From Kryptolebias marmoratus (taxonomy: Eukaryota > Chordata > Actinopteri > Cyprinodontiformes > Rivulidae), in assembly GCF_001649575.2 (NCBI RefSeq), contig NC_051434.1, positions 10,419,914 through 10,483,913 on the forward strand: a stretch of 64,000 bases of DNA. The letters run 5' to 3'. Made by a program: the position numbers and the translations under genes. Positions within the stretch are counted from its first letter, which is position 1; every line of letters starts with the position of its first letter. The notes under the pieces were generated by a model, which saw only the letters and a program-made list of their open reading frames with translations, was not told where the DNA came from and ran no database searches. Shown piece after piece: positions 12,067-23,769 of this stretch.

Positions 12067-15000
12067 GGGGGGGTCCATCGAGGGTGTTGGAACTGTCATT
12101 CCCTGTCATGAAACAGCAGCTGAGGTAAACAGGGCCTTGTGGGTGTTTAAAGGCAAAGGTCTAGATTATTTACACCCATCATACAGTATGAGATCCAGAA
12201 TCATCTGTCTGCAGAGCAAAAATACTTTAAATGTACGAAATTTACTGACAAATAAAAGTAAAAGTCAAGGTTTGAGAAAATGTAACTTCTATTATGAGCG
12301 ATGAACCAGATAAAGAAGCACCAGTTCTTTGTTTCCTCCAAAGCCGCGAATGTTTGAGTTTGTTCACGTTGGAATTATTCATCGTAAACTCCCCAAAACA
12401 AATCATAAACATGTCTCCAAGGAGGTTTTTTTTCTTACACACGTTAAAAAATGACCTCAGTAACTGGAGGAAATGTCTCGCAAGGAAAGGAACCCAAAGA
12501 ACCGTGCATATTGTTGGTAGCTTTTAGCGACCAGTTGTGTCTTTGCATGAAAGTTGTGTTTGTGTCGTTATAAATAGATGGTTTATGTGGAGCTCAGCCA
12601 GACAAAAAGCTGCAACAGAACCGTTATTCTGCATCTCAAAACCACAACGTCCCGTTCAATGAGACATTCGGAGGCGAAAGTTAGCTGTAAAATATGAGCA
12701 TTAACAACGCATAGTTAAGTGATTTAAACCAGTTTTTTAGTGTCTGAACCTAAATGTCTTTATTAGTTTTAGTTTTAACTAAAAAAGGTCAAATAAAAAT
12801 TGAAAAAACAAAGAGCTACAGAAGAGGGGAGTCTTAAAGTGACTATATTTGTGCAGGATGAGCCTCAAGAGAAATCTTGCATGAAAGCCTCTGGATTAAT
12901 GTCTTCTTATATATTTTTTTTACAGCCGGTCCTTCATTCATGGAAGAACAGATGGTGTTGAGAGTTCATTTTATCAGGTGTCAAATCTTCCTCTTCTAAC
13001 AAGAGATGTTTAACGTGACAAAGGGAGGAGAAAGTCAAGTATCAGTTGAGGAAAAGATGGATGGATGGATGGATGGATGGATGGATGGATGGATGGATGG
13101 ATGGATGGATGGATGGATGGATAGATGGACATCTTCTCATTTCCCTCAACTTGTCAACAACTGAAACATTCGTACTTTTTAATTTTTTTCCCCAAATTTT
13201 CAAACCTTCATTTGTAGACAGCCTCTGAAATCAGGGAGAACAGCCTTTATGACACCTCCAGCTGGTTTTGGAGCAGATCGCATTAGCGTTTGCCTCATAA
13301 TTCAGTCAACGGGACAAACCTGTAGTCATATCTTGCTTTGACGCAGTTTTGTCATAGCTATCTCGGATTTTCGCACAATGTGCTCTTTATTCAGAACGTT
13401 AAAACTTAAAATGACTGAACTTCGACTGATGAACTCTTAGTTTTAAATCACAAATATGTTTATTTTTCAAATTTTTTAGGTTTGTGCACCAAAAATAATT
13501 GATCAGGATCAGGAAAGGTTTGTTCTTTGTGCTTCAAATAACCCAGTATGTTAGACTCTGATGAGAAAAGACTGTTCCTCAATTTCAGTGTTTAAATTTT
13601 ACACTCTGCATTGATTTATTTTTAATAAGTCAAGACAACTCAAACTACTCGGTTAATGATGATGGTCATTGTCTTTGTTTCTCTTTAAGACAGCCCAACA
13701 ACCGTTTTATTAAACTGTAACCCACTTCATCAAGACTTTTACCTTCAGATTCGGCTCATGTTTTAATCTAGTTTATGATCTTATTGCACTCTGATTGGCT
13801 GTGGTGTGTTTTGTTATTAAACCTTCATACTGAGTGATTTATGAAGGTCTTTTAGAAGAAGTCCAGGCGGCTTTTTGGTGTTTTGTGATGAAAACAGAAA
13901 CCAGCTGAATCAATCTGCTGTCTTATCCTTATTTAGCCCTAATCTTTAGGGACTGCTGGGCTGCAGGAACGAGTCTGAGAACGTCCAAAAAGTACCGACA
14001 TGCCTGCAGGAACCAGCCACACAGCTGCTGAGACAGACGAGAGGTTATTTTATCTCCATCTCCATGCGAAGGGGCATCATTTGGTTGTTTTCAGGAGTCT
14101 GTTGGTGCTCTGTGTTAGTTTGTGTGGTACTCGAGATATCTCAAAATGTCCTCAGCTGAGGAGAGCACACAAATCACTTAAAAAAAAACTATATAGACAG
14201 TCTGAGCAGTAACTCCAAACATAAACCACATAAAGAGGCAACATTTTGCATTTGAAAGCTCACAGGAATTACTTTTATTATCTTATTTATTTTAGTGAGT
14301 CCTGGTCCACTGCCACGGCCGCCAGCAGCTGATGATGCTCACAGTTTGAACGGACTACAAAGTGGTATTGATGACTTTTTAAGTTTGGTTTTATGGCGAA
14401 TTCTGATCCTGATAAGGAAATAGGTTTTTGTTAGCCGTTTGTGGGAATCGCTAAGAAAAAAACAAACAAATAAGGTAGTTGAGTTGACGTAGTGGCGCAG
14501 TTTAGATTTCTGTTCGCTTTTAATTTTATCGGTGACCTAAAAAATCAGATTCTAAACTCATCACATCCTTTTGAACAACCAGTCCGGCTTCTAACTTTCT
14601 ATATATATTTATCTGATTAACTGCTTTTCATTAATTCAGATGGTCCAGTACTCAGCCATGAAACGAACAGCTTTATGTTCTTTCAGAGATCCCACATTAT
14701 CCGTAAAAGAAAAATTGTGGTTCTTTCACTCTAAGGCGTGTTTTAGAGACGGCGTTCAGTAAAATCAGCCTGAAAAACTAACCTGGACCCGCTGAGTTTC
14801 ATTAGTGCGGGCCTCAAAGTCGACTCTCAGCATCACATGATGGTAGGAAAACGCTGCCTCTGAAGGTTTTCATATTAGTTTCGCTGAACAAAACACCAAA
14901 TAATGAACTTTCATCCTGGCTTTTAAAGAATTTGTGTGTGTGAATGTGTGTGTGCATTATTTCTGTGTTCATATTAATAACATTAAGTGACACACCTTTA

Positions 15001-17154
15001 GATCACATCTCACTGTGTACCCTTCACTTGTCCTTTTCATGTTTTTTTTGTCTTCTACGTGAAGAAATCGTGCTGTGACCTCACACATTTCTTCCCTCCA
15101 TAGTGGCTTGCTGCTTGTTGTTTTTCCTCCTGGTTCAGTGTTTTTGGTTGAGATGTGGGTTGGATAGTCATTAGCTCACAAAAGGGTTGCCACGATAGAT
15201 TTAGCCTTTTACCTTTTTATTTATATATATATATTTGTAACTTTTTTATTCTTTCCATATCCAGACACTGAAGGAATCACTTCTACCTAAATTATATTTG
15301 ATTTCTTCACTTTATGACGCATTTATTTTAAAATCTAAAGCAAAAGTTCAGCTTATTTTGACGTTGTTATGCGGAAATGATACGAAGAGTTAATATCTTA
15401 CCTGTTGTGGATAGCTCGTTGAGCTCTTAGTAGAAACAGAGTTTGATTCTGACCAGATTGATGAGCTAATGGCCAGTCTGAGCGTGGCCAAGACAAACAA
15501 GGAGTAAGATCTGAACGATTCCCAATCCTTCTACCAAACCCCAGTTCAAACCCACGGCTGCTGTTGCAGCTTTATTCTTTTAAATTAATTTTTCGGACTA
15601 AATTTTAACAATAGTGAGACTGAAATTAGGTCTGCTTTTGTGCTGAAGGACCAAGGCATCAAAATTTAAATTTGTACTTTCGTTTATCCGAAGCTGACTC
15701 GGAATGGTCGGCCTCTGCCGTCGCGCTCGCAGTCCGGCCTTAACCTCCAGGCCTCGCAGAGTTTGTGAGGCAGGATAAGGCTAAGTCATGGAGGGCAGAA
15801 TGCGCTCATTGTTCAGGACTGTTTATTTAATGGAAACATCCCTCTCGGCGCAGAGCCTATAGTCCCGGCTCCCGCCCCACCACCTCGCTGCCACCGTGGC
15901 TCTTTGTCCTCACACAGAAGGGGAAATGGCCAGCAATGTCCCCTTTAAAAACTGTCCAGCTGTCAAAGTGGCAGTGACACGTTCACAATGCTTTCCCTGG
16001 GCTCATCTCTGTTCACACCCCCACCCGCAGCCTGGCACTGTAAGCACCCTCTCCCCTGCTTGTGCTCCAGCAGCTACCAACAGATGAGCTGCAGGTTACG
16101 GATCCCGAGCGTCTGCTTTCTTTTGCTCTGACCCTCGTTGTCTTTCTGTTCCCAAAAATTAAAACGGACCGCAACACTGAGGCTGCTTGTTATTTTTTCA
16201 AAGTGATGTTTTGTCAAATAGTTATCAATCAGTATGGAGAAAAGAGCCCAGGTCCTCTCCAGGCTAGGCTAATGGTTAGCCAAACTAGGACCCGTTTTTA
16301 AATGGTTTTTCAGGCTTTTAAAACAACTTACCAGTCACACAGTAACACAGACGTGTTGAAGAATATCAGCTAATGTAGTGTTCTTTCACACCAGTATGTT
16401 GTTTTTAAGACAAAGTTGTTTTATGAGCCTGAAAGAGTCCTCGCTTGGCCAACCTTTAGCCTATCCTGGACAAAGACCCTTTTTCCTTCGAGCTCCATGA
16501 CTGATAGTTATTAATACTGTAACTATTTGACAAAACATCACTTCAAGAATGACTAGACTGTTCCTTTAATGGGAAGCCCAGAGATAAAACACCTCTTTGG
16601 GTTCAAAGTTTTTGTTAGTTTTCAAGAGTTTTCTATTTTGGCAACCCTAAGTCCTACTAGCAGGCATTTTTTTGGTGTTCTTGGTTGGACTGGTCGGTGT
16701 GATCGAGTTGGCTTCAAGTGCATTTCTTGGGTTCTTATTCTCACATTTTGTGCTCAGAATCAAATTAACCCTCCTTACGGCGTGTGTGTGCTCTTCTTAC
16801 AGCATCCCGACCCATTATGTGTACCCTCAGGCCTTCGTTCAGCCCAGCGTGGTCATCCCCCACGTGCAGCCTGCAGCCGCCGCGCCTGCCGCCGCCTCCT
16901 CTCCGTACATCGACTACACCGGAGCCGCCTATGCCCAGTACTCTGCGGCAGCCAGCGCCGCCGCCGCCGCCGTGGCCTACGAGCAGTACCCCTACGCCGC
17001 GTCCCCAGCTGCCCCGGGCTACGTGGCCACCACCGGCTACGGCTTCGCTGTCCAGCAGCCTTTAGCCACCGCCGCCCCGGGCTCGGCCGCTGCCGCGGCC
17101 GCTGCCTTCGGCCAGTACCAGGCTCAGCAGCTGCAAGCCGACCGCATGCAATAG
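8501..17154 (+). CDS. rbm24: RNA-binding protein 24
   Basis: RBM24 is a single-RRM protein that drives muscle and heart alternative splicing and binds mRNA 3'UTRs. Exons: 8501-8668, 9818-9941, 10873-10927 and 16803-17154, giving 232 residues (human about 236 as recalled). The protein starts [18 protein letters not shown], with RNP2 (KIFVGGL) near residues 12-18 and RNP1 (KSRGYGFV) spanning the exon 1/2 junction near residues 50-57. After the RRM comes [19 protein letters not shown], then an Ala-rich, Tyr-rich low-complexity tail ([12 protein letters not shown]) ending QLQADRMQ, the family C terminus. An upstream in-frame ATG at 8483 would add six residues but lacks family support, so 8501 is preferred. 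Intron 3 is 5.9 kb and carries most of the locus repeats. Whether this is the a or b teleost copy cannot be decided here. Confidence 0.96.
10085..10833 (+). repeat. Interspersed repeat (ATCTCATGAACCACTG family), about 2.5 tandem units
   Basis: Repeated modules include TTTTACAGATAT, a GAGCTAAAATTTGGTGTGG module, AACACATACTCTGA, AATATCTCATGAACCACTG and GATTCAAGATGGCTG. They recur two to three times here and at 22088-22625, 23770-24258 (inverted), 29990-30238 (inverted) and 32728-32965. The right end is CCTCAAGGAATGCT, shared with the copy near 32950. It lies in rbm24 intron 2. No coding capacity is seen. Confidence 0.8.
12029..12064. repeat. (TG)n microsatellite
   Basis: About 18 uninterrupted TG dinucleotides in rbm24 intron 3. 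Confidence 0.95.
13055..13130. repeat. (GGAT)n microsatellite
   Basis: About 18 tandem GGAT tetranucleotides with one GATA variant near the end, in rbm24 intron 3. The 60-residue open frame across it (WMDG repeats) is an artefact of the repeat. Confidence 0.95.
15700..15910. promoter_or_regulatory. GC-rich island inside rbm24 intron 3, possible enhancer
   Basis: A CpG-containing stretch in otherwise AT-rich intron. It includes GGATAAGG (GATA-type site) and TTTATTTAATGG. Nothing in it reads as an exon. A regulatory role is inferred only from composition and its place in a muscle-gene intron. Confidence 0.2.
16202..16542. mobile_element. Fold-back MITE with 23-bp terminal inverted repeats
   Basis: Left end AGTGATGTTTTGTCAAATAG, continuing TTA. 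The right end at 16520-16542 is its exact reverse complement. Flanks carry a 4-base direct repeat TCAA at 16198-16201 and 16543-16546. The inner arms are also imperfectly inverted (AGGCTAGGCTAATGGTTAGCC against GGCCAACCTTTAGCCTATCC), so the whole 341-base unit is a long imperfect palindrome. It has no coding capacity and lies about 260 bases before rbm24 exon 4. Superfamily is unassigned. Confidence 0.8.
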
Positions 17155-17594
17155 CACCAGCTGCAACGGGCGCACGGGCAAGGAGGGAGGTGCACCCCAA
17201 CCCACAGCTGATGCATTACAAGGAGACGGGAAAAACAAGTCCCAGGAGGATGTCAGGGCGTGCAGGGTTTCTTTAAAAGCTGATGGTGATGATGGTCATG
17301 ACAATGGTGAGGTGGAAACTTCATATAGTAACTTTCCAACTTGCTGTGCTTTAACCAAAAAAGCAGAAAAGGACAAAAAAGTTACAGAACAAACAGTGCA
17401 AATGATTGACTATTATTACCGTTCTTGAACATTATTATTATTATTATCATTGTGTTAGAGTACTTATTCCTAGAGGAAAAACACAGGAACTAATCCCAAC
17501 GGTTGGTGAACTGTAGGTGTTACACTAAGCCTTTAAGTCCTATTGCTGTCTTTAACGTTAGTTCAGTTATTTAATGCCCTCGTAACATTTATAT

Positions 17595-17625
<31 letters not shown>

Positions 17626-17840
17626 GAGGGTTCTGTTAGTTCTTTTTGTCCTTTCAAGTGGATTTTTTTTAAGTTCATATTTTCTGATAATCAGGGAAAT
17701 GGAGCCGTTTCCATGTGTTTGTTACGATGATGTCAGGAAGTCGTTGTGTCCCACACATTTTTTTATCTTCCTGATGCTGAATGTCCTTTTTTTTAAAGTC
17801 AGTCTCAACCTCTCGACCTATGCAAAGTAAACAAATCGAG

Positions 17841-17871
<31 letters not shown>

Positions 17872-19075
17872 GAAAGAACTGAAAATGTCATCAACTCTGG
17901 CTTTACTTTCGGGACTATAAAGGGGTGGGGGGGTCAAACAAAACACAAAAAGCGTAGACAATGAGAAAGACTAAATCTGTTGCTTTTTCCACGTTTCGCT
18001 CACATTCATGCACCCAGGGCTGGAACAAAGGCAGCCCGGCCGTGCGTCTCTCTGTGAGGGACGGAGCAGCTGCTGATGGACGGGGTGGACGGGTGGGGGC
18101 GGAGAGGGGCGGACGGAGCCGCTCCAGCGCCGCGCAGACAGATCTCTCTGGAAAGAACGCATCACTTGTGCACATTTGTCGAGCTGTCACATTTTAATCC
18201 CCCGGCCGAGCCCTTTGGGAAACCAGCTCTGCATCCACCACCTCCACCACCTCCACCTCTCATCCAGCCATGTCAGCACTTCCATCTCTGCGCCGCTGCA
18301 GTCTGGTGTCAGGTTCTCTCCAAAGCCACCCCGACAACTGGCCGGCCTCACGTCTGTCACAGAAACAGCGGGAGGGATGGAGAGGACGGACTGTTTCTCT
18401 TCAACGTTGTGCCTTACAGTTTCACAGCTATTTAACAGAGAAGATGAGCAGGAGAAAAAAGAAGAAAACGCTATTTAAGATATTTATTTTTGAAGTTTGA
18501 CACTCTAAGGGTAGAGACTTAGTGGCGGTACTGTATTATTAATATTCCTATGTACTCATCTCAAGGCATGTATAAGTTATTGATTAGTTTCTTATTATAG
18601 TATTAACATTCTCAACCAAAATGTTAATGTATTAGTTATTTTAAGCAACGTTACGTGCACTGTACTTTCATTTTTTTATCCTTTTGACTCTTCAGAGCAT
18701 TAAATATTAGCCTAATTCCTTTTATTTTTTGTACGGATGAGTTAAATGCAGGCCTGTTTGCATCTGCCTCTTCTTTGTTCAGATGAGAGGAAATAATAAG
18801 AATAAAAATGAGCAAAAATGCTGCTTTGCTCCACTAGAATGTAAAGTTTCAGTAGCCGTGCTTCCTCCGCTTCAGATTCATCAGGTGGGCTGTTTTACAC
18901 TGTTGGGAATTTTTTTCTTTTTTTTTTGTAATATATATACTTGAACTCTTTCTTACAAGGGAAATATCGAAAATAAATGACAAAACAAAAAAATAAGTTG
19001 CAAAGAGGCTTTATATTGTCACTGGATGAAGGCTTTTAAAGTGTTGCTATTTAAATGTGTACTGTTGATAATAAA
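17155..19075 (+). other. rbm24: rbm24 3'UTR
   Basis: No other gene is seen after the stop codon before the AATAAA at 19070-19075. The stretch includes AT-rich blocks with ATTTA-like and (TTA)n runs near 17580-17625, typical of unstable or regulated mRNAs. It also holds an unusual GC-rich block at about 18030-18400. A second AATAAA-like signal lies near 19116. Length of about 1.9 kb is inferred, not proven. Confidence 0.6.
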
Positions 19076-21690
19076 ACCTTTTACTTCAAAAATTTCTACC
19101 TTGTTTATTAAAATTGGAATAAAAAGTTCTATATTTGAAAAAAAAGAGAAATGGTGTCATTTTTTATGACTTCTGCTTCAGAAACATGAGGACTGGTTAC
19201 TAAAAAGCTGTATTGGAGGAAAAAACATGACATTTGTAGCTTTAGAGCATATGAAGCGGGTGTCTAATGTCAGAATAGGAATGAAATGAGCTTAAAAAGG
19301 GTCTTTAATGATCATTATCTCCATTTCAGTTTGCATAAAACCTCATTATACAGAAAATTTGTTATATATTCATTAACTAACACAGTTTTAAAAAGAAAAA
19401 GGCTAAAAAACATAATATTTCTGTTGTTTTTACCCAAAACAGAGCTTGGAAATTTGATTAAAACTAGTTCTAAAATGTATATTTTTGTTAATTTTGCTGC
19501 CATTTCGGTACATTTATTCTGTGCGGACTTGTGAAATAATATAAGTAATACAATGATAAGCTGACTGGATACAGGTGGATACTGATGATAGATTGTGTGA
19601 ATGCTGATTCAACATTAACACCATCGTTTTTCTGTTTTTATATTATTTTTTATTCTTTTGCAATCTATTTACTTCTTCACTTCATGCCATCAACAGTTCA
19701 GCTCATTCTGGACAGAGATTGGTGCTGCTTTATGACTTTTAACTTTATTTACAAATATCTTTCCCATAGAAACACTTTATTCATCCCCTGAGGGAAATCA
19801 GTGAAATACATCAGGATATCTTGAATTCCTTCAAAATAACTCCACACTTTTTGAGATCTGCTCCAGCGTACTCGCTCTGTTTTGTCTTCTGATGCTTTTA
19901 ATGTTTTCAGCTTCTTCGGTAAACTCCGGCAATCATTCAGCTCTCTGTTCACACTGCATTTCTTGCAGAAAATTTTAATTTCTCTGGTTCAGACACTTTG
20001 CTTCTCAACTTACAAACAGGAGAAAACAGAAAACACCCGTTATTAGGAATATTAGAAACCTGTTGTTGTTTTGGATCTGGTTTTAGTTGTTCTGGTTTGA
20101 ATTCAATTTAAATTTGGGTAATTTTTCATCTTTTGTGCCACATTTTTAGTTGTTTTTTACCCTCTTCTTGCTCCAGTGTCGGTATATTACTTTCTTCTTG
20201 ACAGTTTTCTCGTTTTAAGCCTTACTTTAGATGTTTTACATCGTTTTGTTGCTGATTGGATCTTTGTGATAAGTCTATGTTCATGCTTTGTCTAATTTTG
20301 GTTGCATTGTGTGTCTTGGTTATAAATGACTTCTTAGATGAGACGATAAGACCCTCAGAAGTAATCCACCCCAAATTAAAATAAAAGAAACTGACGAGGA
20401 CGAGGATGAAACAGTCTGCTGATCAATTATTCATCAATAACTGATGCTGGAAGGCGTGAGCCGCTCGTCCTCGGCCGTCTTTCGCTTGGCGCTGAGGAGC
20501 ATTTTTGGTCACGAGGGAAACGTGAAGCCAGGCCACACCTCGTGGGCGACGGCAGACGCAGAAAAGCCCCGACCGGTGAAATCAGCCGCATCTGATCTAA
20601 TGGTAGGATGAAGAACGTGATGACTGTTTCACTCCGAGGACGATGTGGAGCTGCATCTTTACAAAGCTAAACAGGTGTAAGAAATGTGAGCCAGGACAGG
20701 CTGCAGAGCAAAAAAAGGTGATAATATTGTTTTTTTGAATAAAAACACGTCCATAAAGACACCATCTATAGATCCTGGTGACTAAAATAGCATAAAATCC
20801 TCCTAATCTACCTTTAAATCAAGGGTTTCTGACAGAAAATAACCCTTTGTATTATATACTTTACAATTTCCTTTGAAACTGACCATTTTTCTCAGCTGGG
20901 AAATCCCTTCGTATAATATCTGGTGTCACTGTGAAGCTCCTGGATTCCTCTTCTTACATACAGGGCTGAAAATATCATTCTAGACCAATAAAAATCCAGT
21001 TTTCCAACTTTCACTCTCATAATCAAAACCAGGTGATAAAATTGCTTAATTTCAACAAACTACGTCTCATTTTGAAGCTTCAGAGATGGAAAATTAAAAA
21101 AAAAAAAAGTTATATTGGAAAAATTCCTCATTGTGACTCATTCTGCAGCACAGAGACTTTCACAAACATAAATTCTGTTATTCATACAATTTGTACAGAT
21201 TTTTCCATAAAATGTTCATCTGACAATTGGTGTCACATTATCTGAACTTCTGAAACATTTGAAAAGTTTTTTAAACTCTTCTTAGTAAAACTTAAACATT
21301 AAAATGTATGTATTTCCGTCCGTGTGTCTCTCACTGTTACAGGACTTGTGGATGTCTCTCAAATCCCCTCAGAAGACGGAGATCAAACACCCAAGTGTTT
21401 TTTTAAATGCTGCAGAAACATAAACACTCAGAGACTTGTGCTGCTCCGGGTTCAAGAATCTGTGAGATTCTGTTTGCTCGAGGCTTACTTTTCAGTCCGT
21501 TTCTGTCTGCCTTGCAGTCAGGGAGTGACAGACACAGGTGCTCGGTTACCATGGTGACGCAAGTGATGCCACTTAGATCAAAATGTGGGCGTTTCTTTTC
21601 TTATTTTAGATTATAACTAAGACTAAAGAGTGACGAACAAGCAGATATAAAACACTTGAAGTGGTCCCACAGCTCCGGGAGACATCCCTG
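19076..21690. other. Intergenic region rbm24-cap2
   Basis: AT-rich DNA without recognisable exons. A GC-richer segment at about 20460-20600 stands out but carries no long open frame or known motif. Short open frames here look random. Confidence 0.5.
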
Positions 21691-21698
21691 TCTCCTGT

Positions 21699-21708
21699 CT
21701 ATTTATAG
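21699..21708 (+). promoter_or_regulatory. cap2: MEF2-type site / TATA-like box upstream of cap2
   Basis: CTATTTATAG matches the MEF2 consensus YTAWWWWTAR exactly and also contains a TATTTATA box. It lies some 30-40 bases before a CpG-rich stretch that ends in a good donor (GGAG|GTAAGG at 21922). The arrangement fits a core promoter of a striated-muscle gene such as cap2. The transcription start is inferred. Confidence 0.5.
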
Positions 21709-21734
21709 CAGAGACTGTCCCCCCCTCCCCACCA

Positions 21735-21922
21735 ACGCAGAGGACTGAGTCACGGTCCTCCTGGTCTCCGCGGGGATCTCAGGTTCACCGTGTGGCTTAA
21801 TTAGGACAGACCGGAAAAGTGTCTCCGGACGGGGACAGAGAGGGAGGACCGGACCGAGGGAGAACAGGCAGCGCACGAGCGAGCAAATCCAGTGTCCAAC
21901 CCCGGGGGAGCAAAGGACGGAG
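21735..21922 (+). other. cap2: Probable noncoding first exon of cap2
   Basis: GC-rich sequence between the TATTTATAG box and the splice donor GGAG|GTAAGG. It would splice to the acceptor TTTTCAG at 24316, ten bases before the cap2 ATG. The exon start is estimated. No long open frame is conserved. Confidence 0.45.
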
Positions 21923-22087
21923 GTAAGGTGTCTACAGCTGTCTCCGGGTGGACAGGGGGACGCAGGAGGACGAGAAGGTTGTAGCCCGTGTCTGCGTGTC
22001 CGCGTCGCGTGTCTGTCTCTTCCCACGGTTGTCTCCCGAAAGTCGCAGAAAGTCATTGTTGGACGCGTTGTCCGAGTCAACCCCGAT

Positions 22088-22625
22088 CCAAGATGGCCGC
22101 CGCAGAAAGCACACAAAATGGCTACGGCTCTGTCAGTTTCACGGACTTGAAGCTGAAAGTTGGTGCGCTCGTAGCCGAGAGTGATCCTCAGCGCGTGATC
22201 TGAGCGCCACGAGCCCAGGCTTGCGGTTTGTTCAGAGTTTTGCCTTTAAACATTTGTTGTGAACGCTGACTTGTCTGTTAACAAAATATCTCACGAACCA
22301 CTGGACGGATTTTAATGAAGCTTTCAGGGATTATTCACCGGAAATCCTTTCACAATCGTTTAACCTTTGGGGACAACCCAATGCAAGATGGCCGCCACCG
22401 CCAGGTGACCTTAGAAGACACAAACATGGCTACAGCTCAGTTCATTTTACAGATATTTTGATAAAATTTGGTGTGGTAGTAGCTGAGAGTTACTCACAAA
22501 ACATACTCTAATTGCTACTCGTTGTGCCAGATCTTTGCTTTAAACTTCACCATTAATTGTTGGAGTCAACCCTGTTTGTCTGTTAGCAAAATATCTCATG
22601 AACAAGATGACTGAAAATGGTCAGA
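22088..22625 (+). repeat. Interspersed repeat (ATCTCATGAACCACTG family), CpG-rich copy
   Basis: Same module order as the copy at 10085-10833 (CAAGATGGCCGCC, ACAAAATGGCTACG, AAAATATCTCACGAACCACTGG). The first unit keeps CpG dinucleotides where other copies show TG or CA. It lies just downstream of the cap2 CpG-rich first exon. Confidence 0.75.
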
Positions 22626-22851
22626 AATTGTTTCTACAGTAATCAGTGACATTATATCATGCACCTTTTTGACCCAGGACAGTCTCTGAAGAGTTCCTCA
22701 GAACCAGATGTTTGTTGATGTGATTCAGTGGTTTTGGTGTGACCCCAGTAAACAATATTTCTTTTATTTTAAAGTAATTCAAAGTAAATTAGGAAAAAAA
22801 ATGTATAAACATCCCTAATCTGACCCAACTTTTAACAATAAACAATCACTA

Positions 22852-23038
22852 GGTTTCTGGTCATTCCTGGTCTCTGGTCCCTCCTGGTCTCTGGTCCCTC
22901 CAGGTCTCGGGTCCCTCCAGGCTTCTTGTCCATCCAGGTTTTTTGTCTCTCCTGTTTTCTGGTCCCTCCGGGCTTCTTGTCTCTCCAGGTCTCTGGTCCC
23001 CCCAGGTCTCTGGTCCCCCCAGGTCTCTGGTCCCACTC
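22852..23038. repeat. 17-bp minisatellite, 11 units
   Basis: Eleven tandem 17-base units of consensus GGTCTCTGGTCCCTCCA run head to tail without gaps and differ by a few substitutions. Because 17 is not a multiple of three, all frames read through. This explains the false open frames of 110 and 88 residues on the minus strand (RDLEGPETRRDQ-like repeats). It lies in the presumed cap2 intron 1. Confidence 0.95.
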
Positions 23039-23769
23039 GAGTTGCTGATGTTTTGGAGCCAGGGGACAGAAATAACCTCTGAGTCCTGCGGCAGGCATGT
23101 GGCACTGCTGAGAGACTTTTCCTGGGACGTGACTCCATGACGCCCATCAGGACGTGTTTGCTGCTCTCAGCTTCTAATTACCGGACATAATTTATGAAGA
23201 TTGGAGACGGAGAATGTCTCTCAGTCTGAACAGCTGACATATTGTTGCACAGCTTCATTGTGCTGCAGAAAAAAACATTTTGTGAAGGAAAATAAACCCA
23301 CTGGTTACAGGTGGCAGATCAGGAACTCCGTTACCCAGCAGTGGTTTGTGTAAACATGCAGCGGGTCGCTGGATTGAAATCCTCCTCTGCTGACTAATAA
23401 TTATTGGAAGCTGTCCTGCGTTATCTCATGGTTGGTCAGAGTTAAAGAGGTTTGGTTTGTGTCTTTTTTTTGCTCAGCTACATCATGTTTAACATTTGTT
23501 GACATGATCAAACCCAACCAGGTTTGATTTTGTCCACAAACAGTCGGTTTCCTTTAATTTTTCACATTTAATGTTTCGTTTCTGTCACTCATTTCAATGC
23601 GCACACGTAATTATTCACCCCTTAGTCACTAAACTTGGACAAAGTTCAAACTGAATTAAATGTGTGAGTGAAAAATAAGCAGGAAAAGTAAACAATTCTT
23701 ATATAATCTGCCCCCTTTTTTTAGCAGAATACGTATTTTGCTGACAGAATTTTAAACAAAGATGGTGCA

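Noticed and set aside
13046..13228. WMDG repeat protein
   Set aside because: It is the GGAT microsatellite read in one frame.
16853..17200. Minus-strand Arg-rich open frame of 115 residues
   Set aside because: Antisense to the Ala-rich last exon of rbm24; the GC-rich codons of poly-Ala read as Arg/Gly in reverse.
22852..23038. CRISPR-like array of short repeats
   Set aside because: Units are 17 bases, directly adjacent and without unique spacers, in a vertebrate genome; it is a minisatellite.
22815..23147. Open frames of 110 and 88 residues on the minus strand
   Set aside because: They are read entirely through the 17-bp minisatellite; the protein is just the translated repeat, with no splice or homology support.
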